A DNA stretch of 64,000 bases from Gnetum montanum (Eukaryota > Streptophyta > Gnetopsida > Gnetales > Gnetaceae), in NCBI GenBank assembly GCA_015680685.1, contig MNCI01004877.1:170500-234499 (forward strand), in the 5' to 3' direction. This document shows positions 45,826-57,559 of this stretch, piece after piece; the first letter of the stretch is position 1, and each line of letters begins with the position of its first letter. A model generated the notes under the pieces. That model had not been told where the DNA came from. It searched no databases and saw nothing but the letters and a program-made list of their open reading frames with translations. The position numbers were made by a program, and so were the translations under genes.

Positions 45826-46990
45826 TAAGCAGAACTACACCATAACCGATTAAGCAATATCAATAGTGGCAACACCCACAATCATGGGGAATGCCACCAC
45901 TAAGGCAACAATATCCTTACTGGCAACCTGACCTATATGGATATTACATGCAGCAGCCAATCTCCCCATGTGGCTCTACCAGTCACATTACTCAACCTTA
46001 CTACCAAGCCCACGAGTATTATGGAACTCCCTTTTCTAGGGTCAATATTTTGCAAGTATATCATCCTTCTCATCTAGCTGCATCTCTTCCACCAATGGCT
46101 CCACTACCACCTACTCCAGCTATGCAGGGTGAAATCCCTACCTAGCCGCAACAACATAATGCCACAAGGGATGTTAACTCTCAACCTACTATTGGTTCCA
46201 ACAACGACATGAAGAAAAGACCTTTCTTTAGAACCAACAGACCAACCAAGCCCTTGCAATTACAAGCAGCTAATTCCTTATATGCCTCAGTATCAATCAA
46301 AACTTTGGAGCCTCCTTTAACTCAACCACCACATTCAATGCATACAGTCATACTAACACATGCCATTACCGATTGGATCAAAGCTGACCACCTTCCTAGG
46401 AAATTCTCTAATCTTGGGATTCCTCTGATATACTTAAAAATCATTGGAAATGCACCATGCAAGGCTCTTTTGGATTAGGGTTCTGGTGTCAACTTGATTT
46501 CTCAAGAAATATACAAGGCCTGAAACCTGCCTCCATTCAAAAATAGCAACATCTATCTAGAGTTGGCCAACCAATCCATCACTATCCCATTGGCACTGGT
46601 GGAAGACATTGCAACCACTATTTGTGGGTGCTCGTACCTAGCTGACTTCCTAGTGATTTAGCTGAACAACGATAACGAGGACTTCCCAATGATAATGGAA
46701 AGAGCATAGCTAAGCACCATCAACATACACCTAGGAATCTGTGATCTTTCCCTAGAAATATTAAAGGAAAATACATTCATAAAGATTAAGAAGAAGAAAG
46801 TTTCGTGCATCGCATACAGTGACACAGGGTGTAATTGCGTGCAAAGGTCATGGTTTGTGCAAAGTTTAGCATTGCCTGCATGCAAACAGTGTGCACAAGT
46901 AATTAACATACAAAGATGCCTAAATGCAGCAGGAACAAGACAAGAAGACACCTGGTGGCTAATAGTTCATCAAGAAAGTAGTTCACTCAT
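45826..46990 (+). pseudogene. gag end and protease of ATH-3
   Basis: The Gag tail is rich in Pro, Tyr and Gln (YWQPDLYGYYMQQPISP, then PPMAPLPPTPAM). A spacer follows, then the protease: KALLD, stop, GSGVNLISQEIY, where the active-site serine codon is a stop (46475-46480). SITIPLALVEDIATTICG and FLVI follow with further stops. The organisation matches ATH-4 and ATH-5. Confidence 0.75.
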
Positions 46991-46994
46991 ATGA

Positions 46995-48029
46995 ATGGAA
47001 CCAACTAAGGGTTTGACTTGTGCTTATATCAATAGCATAGATGCATTAGAGCAAGTCCATTACCAACTTCCAAGTCTTAACCTTGAAAATGTCAACCGGG
47101 GGAAGTTGGAATTTCTTGAGAAATTTAAGCAAGAGCCCCTCAAGCTGAAACCATTGCCCACTGGTATAGAATACACATTCTTGAAAAATGGAAAATCGGT
47201 AATTATCAACGCCAAGCTTGCTCCTCAACAGAAAGAAGAACTACTGAAGGTAATCAATAGTTGGTCAAAAGCCTTTGCTTGGTCATATCCTGAATTAATT
47301 GAAATAGATCCTAGGATATGCCAACATAAGATTTACACCAACCCCTCCATGAAGCCTCAAAGACAACCATAGAGGTGTTTGAACCCACAGTTGAAGCAAG
47401 TAGTCAAGGAAGAAATCGAACAACTTCTCAAGGCTGGGTTCATATACCTCATTACTAATAGTGAATAGGTTAGCCCTTTAGTTATTATGCCTAAAAAGGG
47501 AGGCAAATAGAGGGTGTGCATATATTTTAGGCTATTGAATATGGTAACATTCAAATATCACTTTTTATTACCATTTATTGACCAAGTCTTAGACACCATT
47601 GTAGGGCATCACTACTATAGCTTTCTAGATGGATATAGCGGATATAATCAAATACAAATAGCCCTAGAAGACCAAGCCAAGACTACGTTCACCAGTCCTT
47701 GGGGAACATTTGCATACAAACAGATGCCATTTGGCATGTGTAATGCCCCTACAACATTTCAACAACTAGTTCTAAGCATCTTCCAACAGCAGATAGAAAA
47801 TGGTGTAGAAGTCTTTATGGATGATTTCTCCACCTATGGAGAAAACTTTGGTCAAGCCTTGGATCGATTGGAGATAGTGTTAAAAAGATGTGTAAAAACC
47901 AATTTGAGGCTCAACTGATAGAAAATCCATTTGATGGTCCAAGAGGGCCTAGTACTAGGACACAAAATCTCACACATAGGGATAGAGGTAGACCCCAAGA
48001 AAATCAAAGTTATCCAAGGAATTACTCGT
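46995..48029 (+). pseudogene. Reverse transcriptase of ATH-3, cut by ATH-5
   Basis: Pre-RT reads DALEQVHYQLPSLNLENV and KPLPTGIEYTFLKNGKSVII. RT blocks: VIMPKKGGK, FRLLNMVTFKYHF, YYSFLDGYSGYNQIQIALED, GTFAYKQMPFGMCNAPTTFQ and catalytic VFMDDFSTYG (FMDDF at 47815-47829, intact). Then LKRCVKTNLRLN, a stop, and LVLGHKISHIGIEVDPKKIK up to the ATH-5 insertion. The FMDDFSxYG style is typical of the Athila lineage. Confidence 0.9.
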
Positions 48030-48940
48030 TGATGAGCAGCTAGGTACCCCTATGTCCAACCATACGAATCACAGGCGTTTACATGCGACTCAGTCAAAAT
48101 CCGTAGACTGTAAGCACTTAACATACACCAGACTCTAACTAGTGAAACCTTGGGTTAGAATGGTCGTTGTCCTTCTAATCTCACTTGTGAGGTTCTGTTT
48201 ACGATGGTTAAGTGAGACTAAGGCTAGTGATTTTTATAACTTTTTACTTATCTTTTGGCTGCTAATTATCTTGGAAAGTAAGGCTAGAATATTAATTTAT
48301 TTAGGATTATCTTAATCTAAATCTTAACTACTCCTAACATAAGTATCTGGTCCCATCTTCCGAGCACGTTCTAAGCATCTCCTAACACTGCTGGGTTACC
48401 ACACGTTAAGCGTCACTAGCTTTACCAAGTGTTTGATTTACATTCGAGATGGTCATACTTATGGCCTTTACGAACTACGAATGTGCGATAGCAATGAAGA
48501 TAACGATAACAAAAAATTAAGTAATTGACAAGTATTTAACAAAGCATAAAAATGTTAAACTACTGAATGCATAAAATAGCTAAGTCCAAATGCTGCAAGG
48601 AATGCTTGAATAGTTCATCTTTATTGCCATCACATTAATGGGCTCAGATACATCAACGCTTGAATAAAGAGCCGATGTCTTTTCTTACACCTACTATAGG
48701 CACTTGGAAAATATTCTATCTCCTGCAGGAACAAACTACAAGAGCTTCGCTACAACTAACTAAAAGGTACCTAAATGAGGCGGAAGGCCCTCTTATTTAT
48801 AGGCTGGAAAAGGCTCTGCATAAATGGGGCCATGTCGATGCATAGAAGGCTACATCAACAGGCCCGTGTCGACACGGCTGCTTATACGTGGCCCCATATA
48901 CACAGCCTAGTTGATGCATTGACTTAATGATAGTTCATCA
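48030..48940 (-). repeat. 3' LTR of ATH-5
   Basis: 911 bp. TATAAATA is at 48801-48794 on the minus strand. The U3 part carries the perfect palindrome CCGTGTCGACACGG (48864-48877) and CATGTCGATG instead of GATATC motifs. The polypurine tract (48941-48955) follows on the internal side. Confidence 0.85.
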
Positions 48941-49182
48941 TACCCCCACAACTAAGTAAAAACTCATCCTCGAGTTACTTTACAATTTGGAAGGTATGGA
49001 TTCTTATTTACAACACACATAACTTAAACACACACATGACACAACATGAATTTGACCAAGTGCTCGAGTTACAGAGGAGGAAAAATTACAAAAAAATGGT
49101 AGTGTTTAGAGATAAAATTGAATACCTTGCTGGTCCTAGAGCCTCTACTATGTAGGATGATGCACAAATTTGTTGAAGAAGA

Positions 49183-52003
49183 TCACACCATCCCTGGGGG
49201 CGGTGGTTCTAACTGACCTTCTCTAGCCTTTGGCCCATGCGTTGGTGGTGGCATGAATGACGACTGCCCCGTGGTAGCTGTAACTTTTGGAGGCAGCCAG
49301 AAGGCCTCCAAGAGAGCCCTCATCTTTTCTTCTTTGGTTCTGGGATCGTTCACTGTCCAAGTAGCTTCTCCAATATGTGCTGAAACTAGAACCTCCCAAG
49401 GGCATGGCAGCATTGGACGGAGTTCTTTCAGGTTGACAAACCAGGCTGCAAACTGCTTGCGTTCAATGTCGAACACTCAGATTGATGCCTACAGCTACTG
49501 GTAGTCATTCATTCTTCGGGCCAGGTCCTCTACGATTGTACGTTGTCCTTTAAAGCTTGTGCGAAGAACCTTGAGTTTTGCGTTTTCCATTTCCAGCTTT
49601 TGCTTGGTTGCCTTATGTGCCTGGAACTCACCCTCGTATAGGGAATATGAGGCGGCCACTTGCTTTTCTAATTCTGACTATGATCTCTCGGTTGTGAGCA
49701 TAGCTAGGTTTTCATATCAAAGGTTGGCCAGCTCCATGTATTCTGTCATCTCCTCAATCTACAGCTCTTTCTGATGAATTTTAGCTTTATTGTAGGCGTT
49801 CAACCCATTGAAGATAGGTTGCCATACATCACCTCCCTCTCGGAGCTGCTGGAGTGCTTGGTTCATCTTGACTTTGGCGACTTGAATATGCTTCTCGTTT
49901 ACCTCCTTCTATAATCCCACTTGGTTCCTATAATGATTTTTGAATTTTTCAAATTTTAGGACCTCATTTTTCCAAGTGGCAATTTCAATTGCAGACTTCT
50001 ATCGCAATGCCCGAACCTCCTCCATTGACAAATTTCAATTTTTGATAGCCAACCTCCTTATGTTAGCATTCACCCTGGCTAATTCTTCTTGCTGTTGGTG
50101 GATAAAATTTTTCATATGTTCATTTTCTGCACCAACATTGCACAGGCAATGAACCTCCGTGGTCAGTCGTATATTCTCCTAGCGAACTTCTGCCGAGTCC
50201 TTGTCTAAGTGATATGCTCGAACATCTGCCAAGGACTTGTGAAAGATCACCGTCTCTTGCACATCCTTGACGACCTAAAGTTTAAGTTAAAGCTGCTGGA
50301 AAGCTTCATCCTTGGTGATTTCATAGTCGAGGATGGCTGGATCGGCAAGTTGAGCTCTTAATTGGGCTACCTCCGTTGCCAAGCACTGACAAGTAGCTTG
50401 AGCAGCTTCAATTTTCCTTTCCAAAATGAGGCTCTTGCCCCTTGCTGAGAGTAGCTCTGACTGGGTTGCAATAATGTTGTCCAGAAGGTCAAAGACATCC
50501 GGAAGCAGTTGCTCGGTTCCCGCCAGTCGGTCCAAAAACTCTTCATGTTGGGCTGCATCAATCTTGCTACGTGAAGTTCTAGCAGACACTTGTACATCTT
50601 ATAGTCTAAGAATGTTTGGTACATGTGCTATGATGCATTGAGAGCCGTAGCAATTGTGTCAACAACCACTTCGACCGCAACTTCCTGTCCTTGGTGCTAC
50701 ATCACCAGGACCGTCGCCCCTTCACCATCTTCCAAGCATACCGAGAAGGTAGCAGCATTCCTTGAAATTTCAGGGAACAACTGTTGGGTTGATACTGTTA
50801 CCTCTCGGATGCTTGGATCTATTTTGGTTGGAACTTATGCTCAGGCGGCAGAGAATATGAACCCTGCCCTTTCAAGCAAGATAACTAATTAAGCCAATTG
50901 CTCCAGGTGGCTCATGGTAGGGCAATAGACCGAAGGGTCTTCTCCTCCATGAGTCCTGCTGGATTGCTCTTGCTAGCTCAAGAGCATTTCCCGAATCTCA
51001 TGGATATGTTCTGCCATGGTTTGCGACCCTGGCTGCATTGTTTGTGTAGGTGGTGGAGGTGGTTGCTGCTCCTTCTCTATCTGTGTGGCAGTAGGAGTTT
51101 TATCTTTTATCATTTCTCGCCAAGAGGCAATTGGGGCGTGTTGGATTACATCATTAGAATATCGTGCTATCCCTACCCATTTGCACAACTTTCGAATTAG
51201 GCAAGGAAAGGGGAGAGCTCATCTTCCACATTCGTTCTCAGCGAACCTCTTTTCAATCTCCAAAAATAGCAGTTGTGGAAGACTCATTGGGAATTTCCCA
51301 CTTAAGGCGACACAAGCACGAACGGAGAAGGCTATGATTTTACTGGGTCTTACTGTTGGGTTTAGGTGGTAAGACACAATCCTTGAGTACACTCTCTCCT
51401 CCATGGTTAGAGAGCCAAATTCCTTGCGCTCTACCCCATAGCACCGTTTGGTCCATTCCGCCTTTACCTCTGGATCGGCCTCGAGCAACCCAGAGCCTAC
51501 GTTATCGCCTCCGAAGAGTAAGAGACATAAATGTCTTTGATTTTTACTCTAGACACTGGTTGCCAATTCAACCAGAAGAGATAAGTTTCTTCTAAGTACC
51601 ATTCACCACTGGTTATGATGATTAGCCACATCAGAGAGTTCTGTAGTTGGAGCCTCACTTCTTCTAGCACGTTCTCGAGGAATGGTCCAAAATTTAGCTC
51701 TTGGAGGATCGTCTGTTGCACCTCGCGTGGCGTGATAGCATCAAGACAGGCTTGGGTCAAGGTGACCTCAAGCCGTGGTGCTATCCCAGGAGTCTCATCC
51801 CCTTATGATTGCTCACCAAAAATCTCCTCTTCGAGAATCTAATGGACAAATTCTACATCAGGTCCTTTGCGGAGAGGGCCAGTTGCATGAGAGCCCTCCG
51901 CGTGCTCTGGCGGCTACACTCCTCATCCCCTTCCCATGCATGGGTGCTTGTCCCTTGGCTGTGATGGTCCTTTGCCCCTTGGATGCCTTGGTTTTGGTGC
52001 CAT
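49183..52003 (-). pseudogene. ORFX of ATH-5
   Basis: The start ATG at 52003-52001 (MAPKPRHPRGKGPSQPR) follows ATTACAG. The N-terminus is basic. The globular part has LQELNFGPFLENVLEEV, GEWYLEETYLFW and MEERVYSRIVSYHLNPT, then ALSGKFPMSLPQLLFLEIEK. The coiled coil includes LLDNIIATQSELLSARGKSL and AQATCQCLATEVAQLRAQL. The C-terminus reads FAAWFVNLKELRPMLPCPWE, EATWTVNDPRTKEEKMRALL and EPPPPGMV with the stop at 49183. Frame changes occur near 51490, 50600 and 49480. It is divergent from ATH-1/2/6 but has the same domain order. Confidence 0.7.
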
Positions 52004-52064
52004 CTGTAATCAAACATAACCGCCCGTTAGACCATACGTAAGTAGCTTAAGATGGTCTGTATAC
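52004..52064 (-). other. Intron-like segment before ORFX of ATH-5
   Basis: The donor-like GTATACAG starts at 52064 and ATTACAG ends at the ATG, 61 bp in all. The branch-like site is weaker than in ATH-1 or ATH-6. Confidence 0.3.
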
Positions 52065-54100
52065 ACTTTCTTAGTTTGATCAAGTTATGTTGTTGGCACA
52101 GGCACATCATCAAGTCTTCCAAAGTGTTAATTTATGAGTTAGAGCCAACATTTTTGTAATTAACTAGCTAATTAATTAATTACACATATGCATCACCCCC
52201 CCTATGACTAAGAGCATACCTCCAGTTGCTGAAAAGGGCAAGGATCGGTTGATGCAGACTCGCGATGGAAGTTAGGTGCATTGGAAAAGGTTAGGTAGAA
52301 AAAATGGTAAAATCTCCCCTAAAGTTGGATCCCAAATGATAAAAATGTCAAAGTGTAGTGGGTGTACATATAGGGGTTAGGTGCTACGTCGACGGGGTCG
52401 CGTATACGCAAGGGTGCTTACCCATTGACCTGCGTTGACCAACCTGGAAAAAACTCAAAATAATGAATTTGCAAAGCCAAATTGGGGTAGTTGAAGCGCA
52501 TGAGAGGCCCGGTCATGGCTGAGGACATGAGGAAGGTAATTTGGGCTAGAAAAAGAGATAAAAATAGAAGAATAAGACTCAAAAGAACTCCACGGGGAAG
52601 AAATCGAGCGATGGGAGTCTAAAAATAATCAACCACGAAATCCACCAGATGGGAGACTTAACAAGCGGGACCAAGAATATGCAGGTGGGTCCTCCCCATA
52701 GCAGGCAATAGCCTTCGTAGCCCCTGCATACCCTTAACACCAGGGTCTATGGTCCCTAGGGCTAAGAAATGGTATGAGCCAATTAAGATGCCTACCTAAG
52801 AGATCCCACCAACACATGAGAAGCCTATGAAAATCATGACAAAGTGACAAAACATAAAATTGGCAGTGAGGTGAGTACAGAGAGAAATGGAAACAAAGAG
52901 AGATGAGAGAATGGGGATTCCAATTTTTGGTCACATGAAACCCCATGTGCAGTTGTGGTTAAGTGACCTAGTAGAACTATTCCCGAATTCAGACCTAAAA
53001 CCATCCACATTTAGTGACATCGCAGCAATAGACGAAGTCTCGGCCATCCCCCAAGGAAGTAAGAACGACCCCACAGAGAACCATCACTCCAACAATGTGA
53101 GAGGAAGGAAGTGAAACGGGACGAAGTTATAAGGGACCAAGGAAGTCCCATAACTAGTGCTTGTGGCCCGTGAGAGGCGGTCTAAGGGGTGTGCTTTGAA
53201 TTCCCACCTAGTGATTTTTTTTCTTGTTGGGGGGAACCACACTATGCAAAGACCCATGCATGTGCACATGCATTCGACCAAGGGGTGTGCTTTGAATCCT
53301 CATGTTTATTTCTTTTATTTTGTCTTCTTCTTTTTTTCTTTTTTTAGCTTTTTCTATTTTTTTTTGAATTTTTTAGTGAGGACCACATGATGCAAGGTCG
53401 AACGGCCCAGAAGCTTCCTTGGAGAGAAGGATGTGGAGCCGTAGGAAACCTGCAAGGGCATCCCAACAACCTAGGGAACAGAACAGAATGAAAAATATTG
53501 CATTTCCCTTGAAGTCACACCTGATTCAACCAGTGGGTCATCCCTGAGTCTGGGAACTACACAAGTCACACATTAACTATAATGTTTTTAAGTGAAGGGG
53601 TTGCATGTTCTCAATAGAAGGAAAACCATGGAATGGTGAATGGGTGAATGACGTGGACTCACTATCGAGTTTATGAGGTGAAAACAAATGTAAAGTCCAA
53701 GGACAACCATGCAAGGGCGGGAGCCAGATAACGAGGTAGACTATTACATTACCCATCGCAATGAAAACTATCCACGTTAGACATTTGAATACAATACGAC
53801 GACGTAGTAGCAATTACATGAAAAATGAAACATACATAAAGAAACGAAATATAATTAAAGAAAAGGAAAAAATGTACAAAGAATTTGCAAATGTATGAAC
53901 GATGGTGGAAAACAAAAAGGTGTAAAAAAACATTAAATATAGTGAGGGGTGCAGTGAAATGGATCAGTAGGGATGATGGTCCCCCCCACAACTGGGCGGA
54001 AAGGAGGAGACATGAAAAATGGAACATGGCTGACCAGGTGATGATGAGGTGGTGGCACTGGCTGAGTGGAGTTCACAGAAAGGTTTCAGTTGTTGGCTAT
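52065..54100 (-). other. Noncoding block between pol and ORFX of ATH-5
   Basis: It contains a PPT-like motif (52196-52211), a candidate promoter (52366-52410: TATATG with GTCGAC and GCGTATACGC upstream), a purine tract (about 52688-52700), a tandemly repeated T-rich hairpin unit (53186-53250 and 53279-53400) and a second PPT-like motif (53981-53995). Open frames here are not conserved in the sibling copies. Confidence 0.55.
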
Positions 54101-54103
54101 TGA

Positions 54104-55215
54104 CTAACTGTGTTCTGGTGGGGTCCTCAAGTTTGTGGATAAGCAAGGCCCCAGATGGGAAGGTGTAAGAGACAATATAAGGCCCCTCTCACAATGTTTG
54201 AAACTTGCTCGATTGGGATACGTGTGAGGGGTTCCAATACAACACCTTATCTCCACATCTAAATGTGACCTTCCGAATCCTAAGATCATGTCATTTCTTG
54301 TTATAGGCCTTGTGGATTTCATTTGAAGATAGGGCCACTAATCGGTTCTCATCTAGCACACTTAAATTGATTAATCGTTCACGTTGTGCTAGCGGTAGGT
54401 CAAGGCCTAAGTCACTGGTGGTGGATAGTGTGCGAAGTTGAACCTGAATTAGAAGTGTTGGTAACTTTCCATACACTAACTCATAGGGAGAGTACCCTAT
54501 AGGAAGTTTCCAAGTGGAGCGATAGGCCCATAGGGCATCATTGAGTTTGGTACTCCAGTCCCTCCTGTCTTTGCTGATGGTTTGGGTAACGATCTTGGTG
54601 ATCTCCCTATTGGTGACTTCAGTTTGCCCATTGGCTTGGGGGTGATAGGGTGTTGTAAATTTATGTGTTACCCCTAAGCGTTGCATGAGTTTCCAAAAAG
54701 TGACACCTATGAAATGAGTCCCATTATCAGAAATGAGTGCACATGGCACTCCAAACCTATAATGATTTGTTGTTATAGATAAATCATGTGGCAGTGTTGG
54801 ACGAACAGTCGACGAAAGCTGTCGCTTCTGCCCACTTTGTACAGTAGTCCACAGCTACGATGATGTATGCCTTTCTATTTGACAAGGGGGTGATGGGCCC
54901 CATTAAGTCGATACCCCAGATGTTGAAGGGCTTCAGTGCCTAGATCCACTGTTGAGGTCCCTCCAACCATGCCAACATCCCACCATCTTTTTGGCATCAT
55001 TCGTAGGAGCGGGCGACCCATTGTGCATCCTTGAAAATTGTAGGCCAATAATACCCTACAAGTAGGATCTTAATGGCTATGTGGCATCTACCATAGTGGC
55101 CCCCACAAGGACCCTCGTGAGCATCTTGGAGAACGCGCAGTGTATAGTCATCAGGGACACACCATTGAACCAGGCCATCTGCGCATACCTTATAAAGGTG
55201 ACCATTGATTTCCAT
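54104..55215 (-). pseudogene. Integrase of ATH-5
   Basis: The zinc region reads HEGPCGGHYGRCH and GYYWPTIFKDAQWVARSYE, then a stop in the CX2C part. After a broken segment with the first catalytic aspartate (VAVDYCTKWAEA), a clean frame (54749-54291) has ALISDNGTHFIG, YHPQANGQTEVTNREI (second Asp and Glu of the DDE triad) and LNDALWAYRSTWKLPIGYSP, then PLAQRERLINLSVLDENR. This is a standard gypsy integrase. Confidence 0.9.
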
Positions 55216-55328
55216 GAAATACTTGGACTTATGGAGAAACTGCTATTTCTGCTAATGGTTCCACTCTGGCAGCTCCTAGGTTGTGAGGTAGGTAAGGATG
55301 CAATTGAACCAAGGGATTCCTTTGGTAC

Positions 55329-56858
55329 TTAAGGATCGACTGCACATGTGAAGAGAAGTTCATCTGGAAATTGGTTGGAAAGGGGCTCCTCCTCTTCTGT
55401 GTCATCCCATTGTAACTGAGAAAAGTGGTTAGCAATCACATTCTTGGTCCCCTTTCGATCTACCATGGTAAGATCAAACTCCTGAAGAATCACCAACCAC
55501 CAGATTATGCGAGGGCTCACCGTTGGTTTGTTCATCAAGAACCGGATAGCACTATGGTCCATGTGCACAAACACCTCATATCCAAGCACATAGTGTCGAA
55601 ATTTATCCAAGATGAACACCACCGCCATCAACTCCTTTTCAGTGGTGGTGTAGTTTAGTTGAACACCCACAATGCTACAGCTTGCACAGTGGATATAATA
55701 TGGCCATTTTTTATCATCGCACTTTGTAAGCACGACTCCCAAGGGGTAGTTGGATGCGTCCATCATAATGTGAAAGGGTCTAGACCAATCAAGTTCCCGT
55801 AGAACTAGAGTTCCTACGAGTCTCTATTTTAGCATTTGGAATGTAGACTCGCATTCCTTGGTCCAGATGAACGAAGCATCCTTCTTTGTAAGTTCTACCA
55901 ATGGCTTGAAAATCTTCGAGAAGTTTTCAATGAAACGCTAGTAGTAACCAATGTGTCCAAGGAATGACCAAACATCTTTGACGGTACTTAGTTGGTGGGT
56001 AATTCTTTGGATGACCCTAATCTTTTCAAGGTCTACGCTGATCCCTATTTGTGAGATGCGATGCCCCAGCACAATGCCCTCTTGGACCATCAAATGGCTC
56101 TTCTACCAATTGAGCCACAAATTGGTGTCTACACACCTTTTCAGAACCTACTCCAAACAGTCCAAGGCTTGCTCGAACGTGGCCCCATAGGTGGAGAAGT
56201 CATCCATGAAGACTTCTACCCCATTGCTGATTTGTTGCTGGAAGATGCTTAGGACAAGGCATTGGAACGTAGCAGGTGCATTGCATAGGCCAAAGGACAT
56301 CTTCTTGTATGCGAAAGTCCCCCATGGACTTGTGAACGTTGTTTTGGCCTAGTTCTCTAGTGCTATTTGGATTTGGTTATAACCACTATAACCATCCAAG
56401 AAGTTGTAGTAACGGTGCCCTGCAATGGTGTCCAACACCTGGTCCACAAATGGGAGTGAGAAGTGATCCTTGAAGGTCACCATATTGAGCAACCGAAAAT
56501 CAATACAGACCCTTCACTTGCCACCTTTCTTGGGCACAATAACGAGTAGGCTAACCCATTCACTATTGACGATAGAATAGATGAATCCCTCCTTTAGCAA
56601 TTGTTCAATTTCATCTTTTACGATTTGCTTCAGTTTGGGATTCAATCATCTTTGTGGCTATCGTCATGGCTTCGTGGAAGGGTCAATATAGATTCGATGC
56701 TGGCAGACCCTAGGAACAACTCCAGTCAACTTAAGATATAACCATGCAAATGCTACAACCCATTTTTTTACAACCTTCAGTAATCTCTTTTTCTGTTCAT
56801 GACCAAGGATGGCCTTGATAATTACTGGCTTTCCATTTTGCAAAAATGCATATTCCAA
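55329..56858 (-). pseudogene. Reverse transcriptase and RNase H of ATH-5
   Basis: Pre-RT reads EYAFLQNGKPVIIKAILG and VCQHRIYIDPSTKP. RT carries VIVPKKGGKWRVCIDFRLLN, YNFLDGYSGYNQIQIALE and FGLCNAPATFQ, and the catalytic FMDDF lies at 56210-56196, intact. RNase H (55766-55329) has MMDASNYPLGVVL, LNYTTTEKELMAVVF, FVHMDHSAIRFL and WWLVILQEFDLTMVDRKG. The catalytic pair D...E..D is visible. Stops break the RT part. Confidence 0.9.
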
Positions 56859-57275
56859 GTGAGCCAGTAAAGGCTTTAGCTCCAGGGGCTGTTGTTTGAA
56901 GCTCTCAGGGATTTGTAGCTCCCCTCAATCATCATGGCCATCAACAGTGGAGACCTGTTGATGAACCTCATCCATTCCATCCATGCTTTCAACGTAGGCT
57001 TGCACCAGCCCCTCATACAGTTTCATGCACAATGCGCTACTAGTAGGATCAGCTGTCATCCACTAGGTGCCCTCTTGGTTAGTGGCTACTGCGTACAGGC
57101 ACTGTTGAACAGGTGATTCCTCGGTACACCGACTACATGCTTAAATGGATATCCACTTAGCGGATCATAACTACTACACACAGTTGCACCCTAAGTCATT
57201 GTACGCAATGCATGAAACACGCTTTTTCTTCATCTTCCCAAAAGGGTTTTCCTTTGAAATTTCTAGGGATAGATC

Positions 57276-57555
57276 TTAGAGTCCTAGTCGTGCATCCATC
57301 GTGCTTAGCCAAGCTCTTCCCATGATGATTGGGAAGTTCCCCTTACAGTTCTCTACACGGATGACCAAGAAATTAGTAGGATAGGATAACCCACAAACGG
57401 TGGTCACAATGTCCTCCACCAATCCCAAGGAAATAGTGATGGATTGGTCTACTAACTCGAGTCGAATGTTGCTCTTCTTTAGTGGGGCAATTCTAGTTCT
57501 TGTACATGTCATGAGAGATCAAATTGACCCTTGAACCTGAGTCCAGAAGAGCTTT
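57276..57555 (-). pseudogene. Aspartic protease of ATH-5
   Basis: The minus strand reads LLDSGSRVNLISHDMY with the DSG site intact (near 57540), then a frame change, then LELVDQSITISLGLVEDIVTTV and GNFPIIMGRAWLSTMDARLG. Its position between gag and RT is as in ATH-3 and ATH-4. Confidence 0.8.
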
Positions 57556-57559
57556 TCAT

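Larger units (their letters stand above)
35767..48029 (+). mobile_element. ATH-3: Athila-like element on the plus strand, interrupted twice
   Basis: This is the only family member on the plus strand. Order: 5' LTR (35767-36781), PBS, gag (36918-38902, continued 45826-46400), protease, RT to 48029. ATH-4 lies inside gag and ATH-5 inside the end of RT. The rest would lie to the right of the window. Confidence 0.85.
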
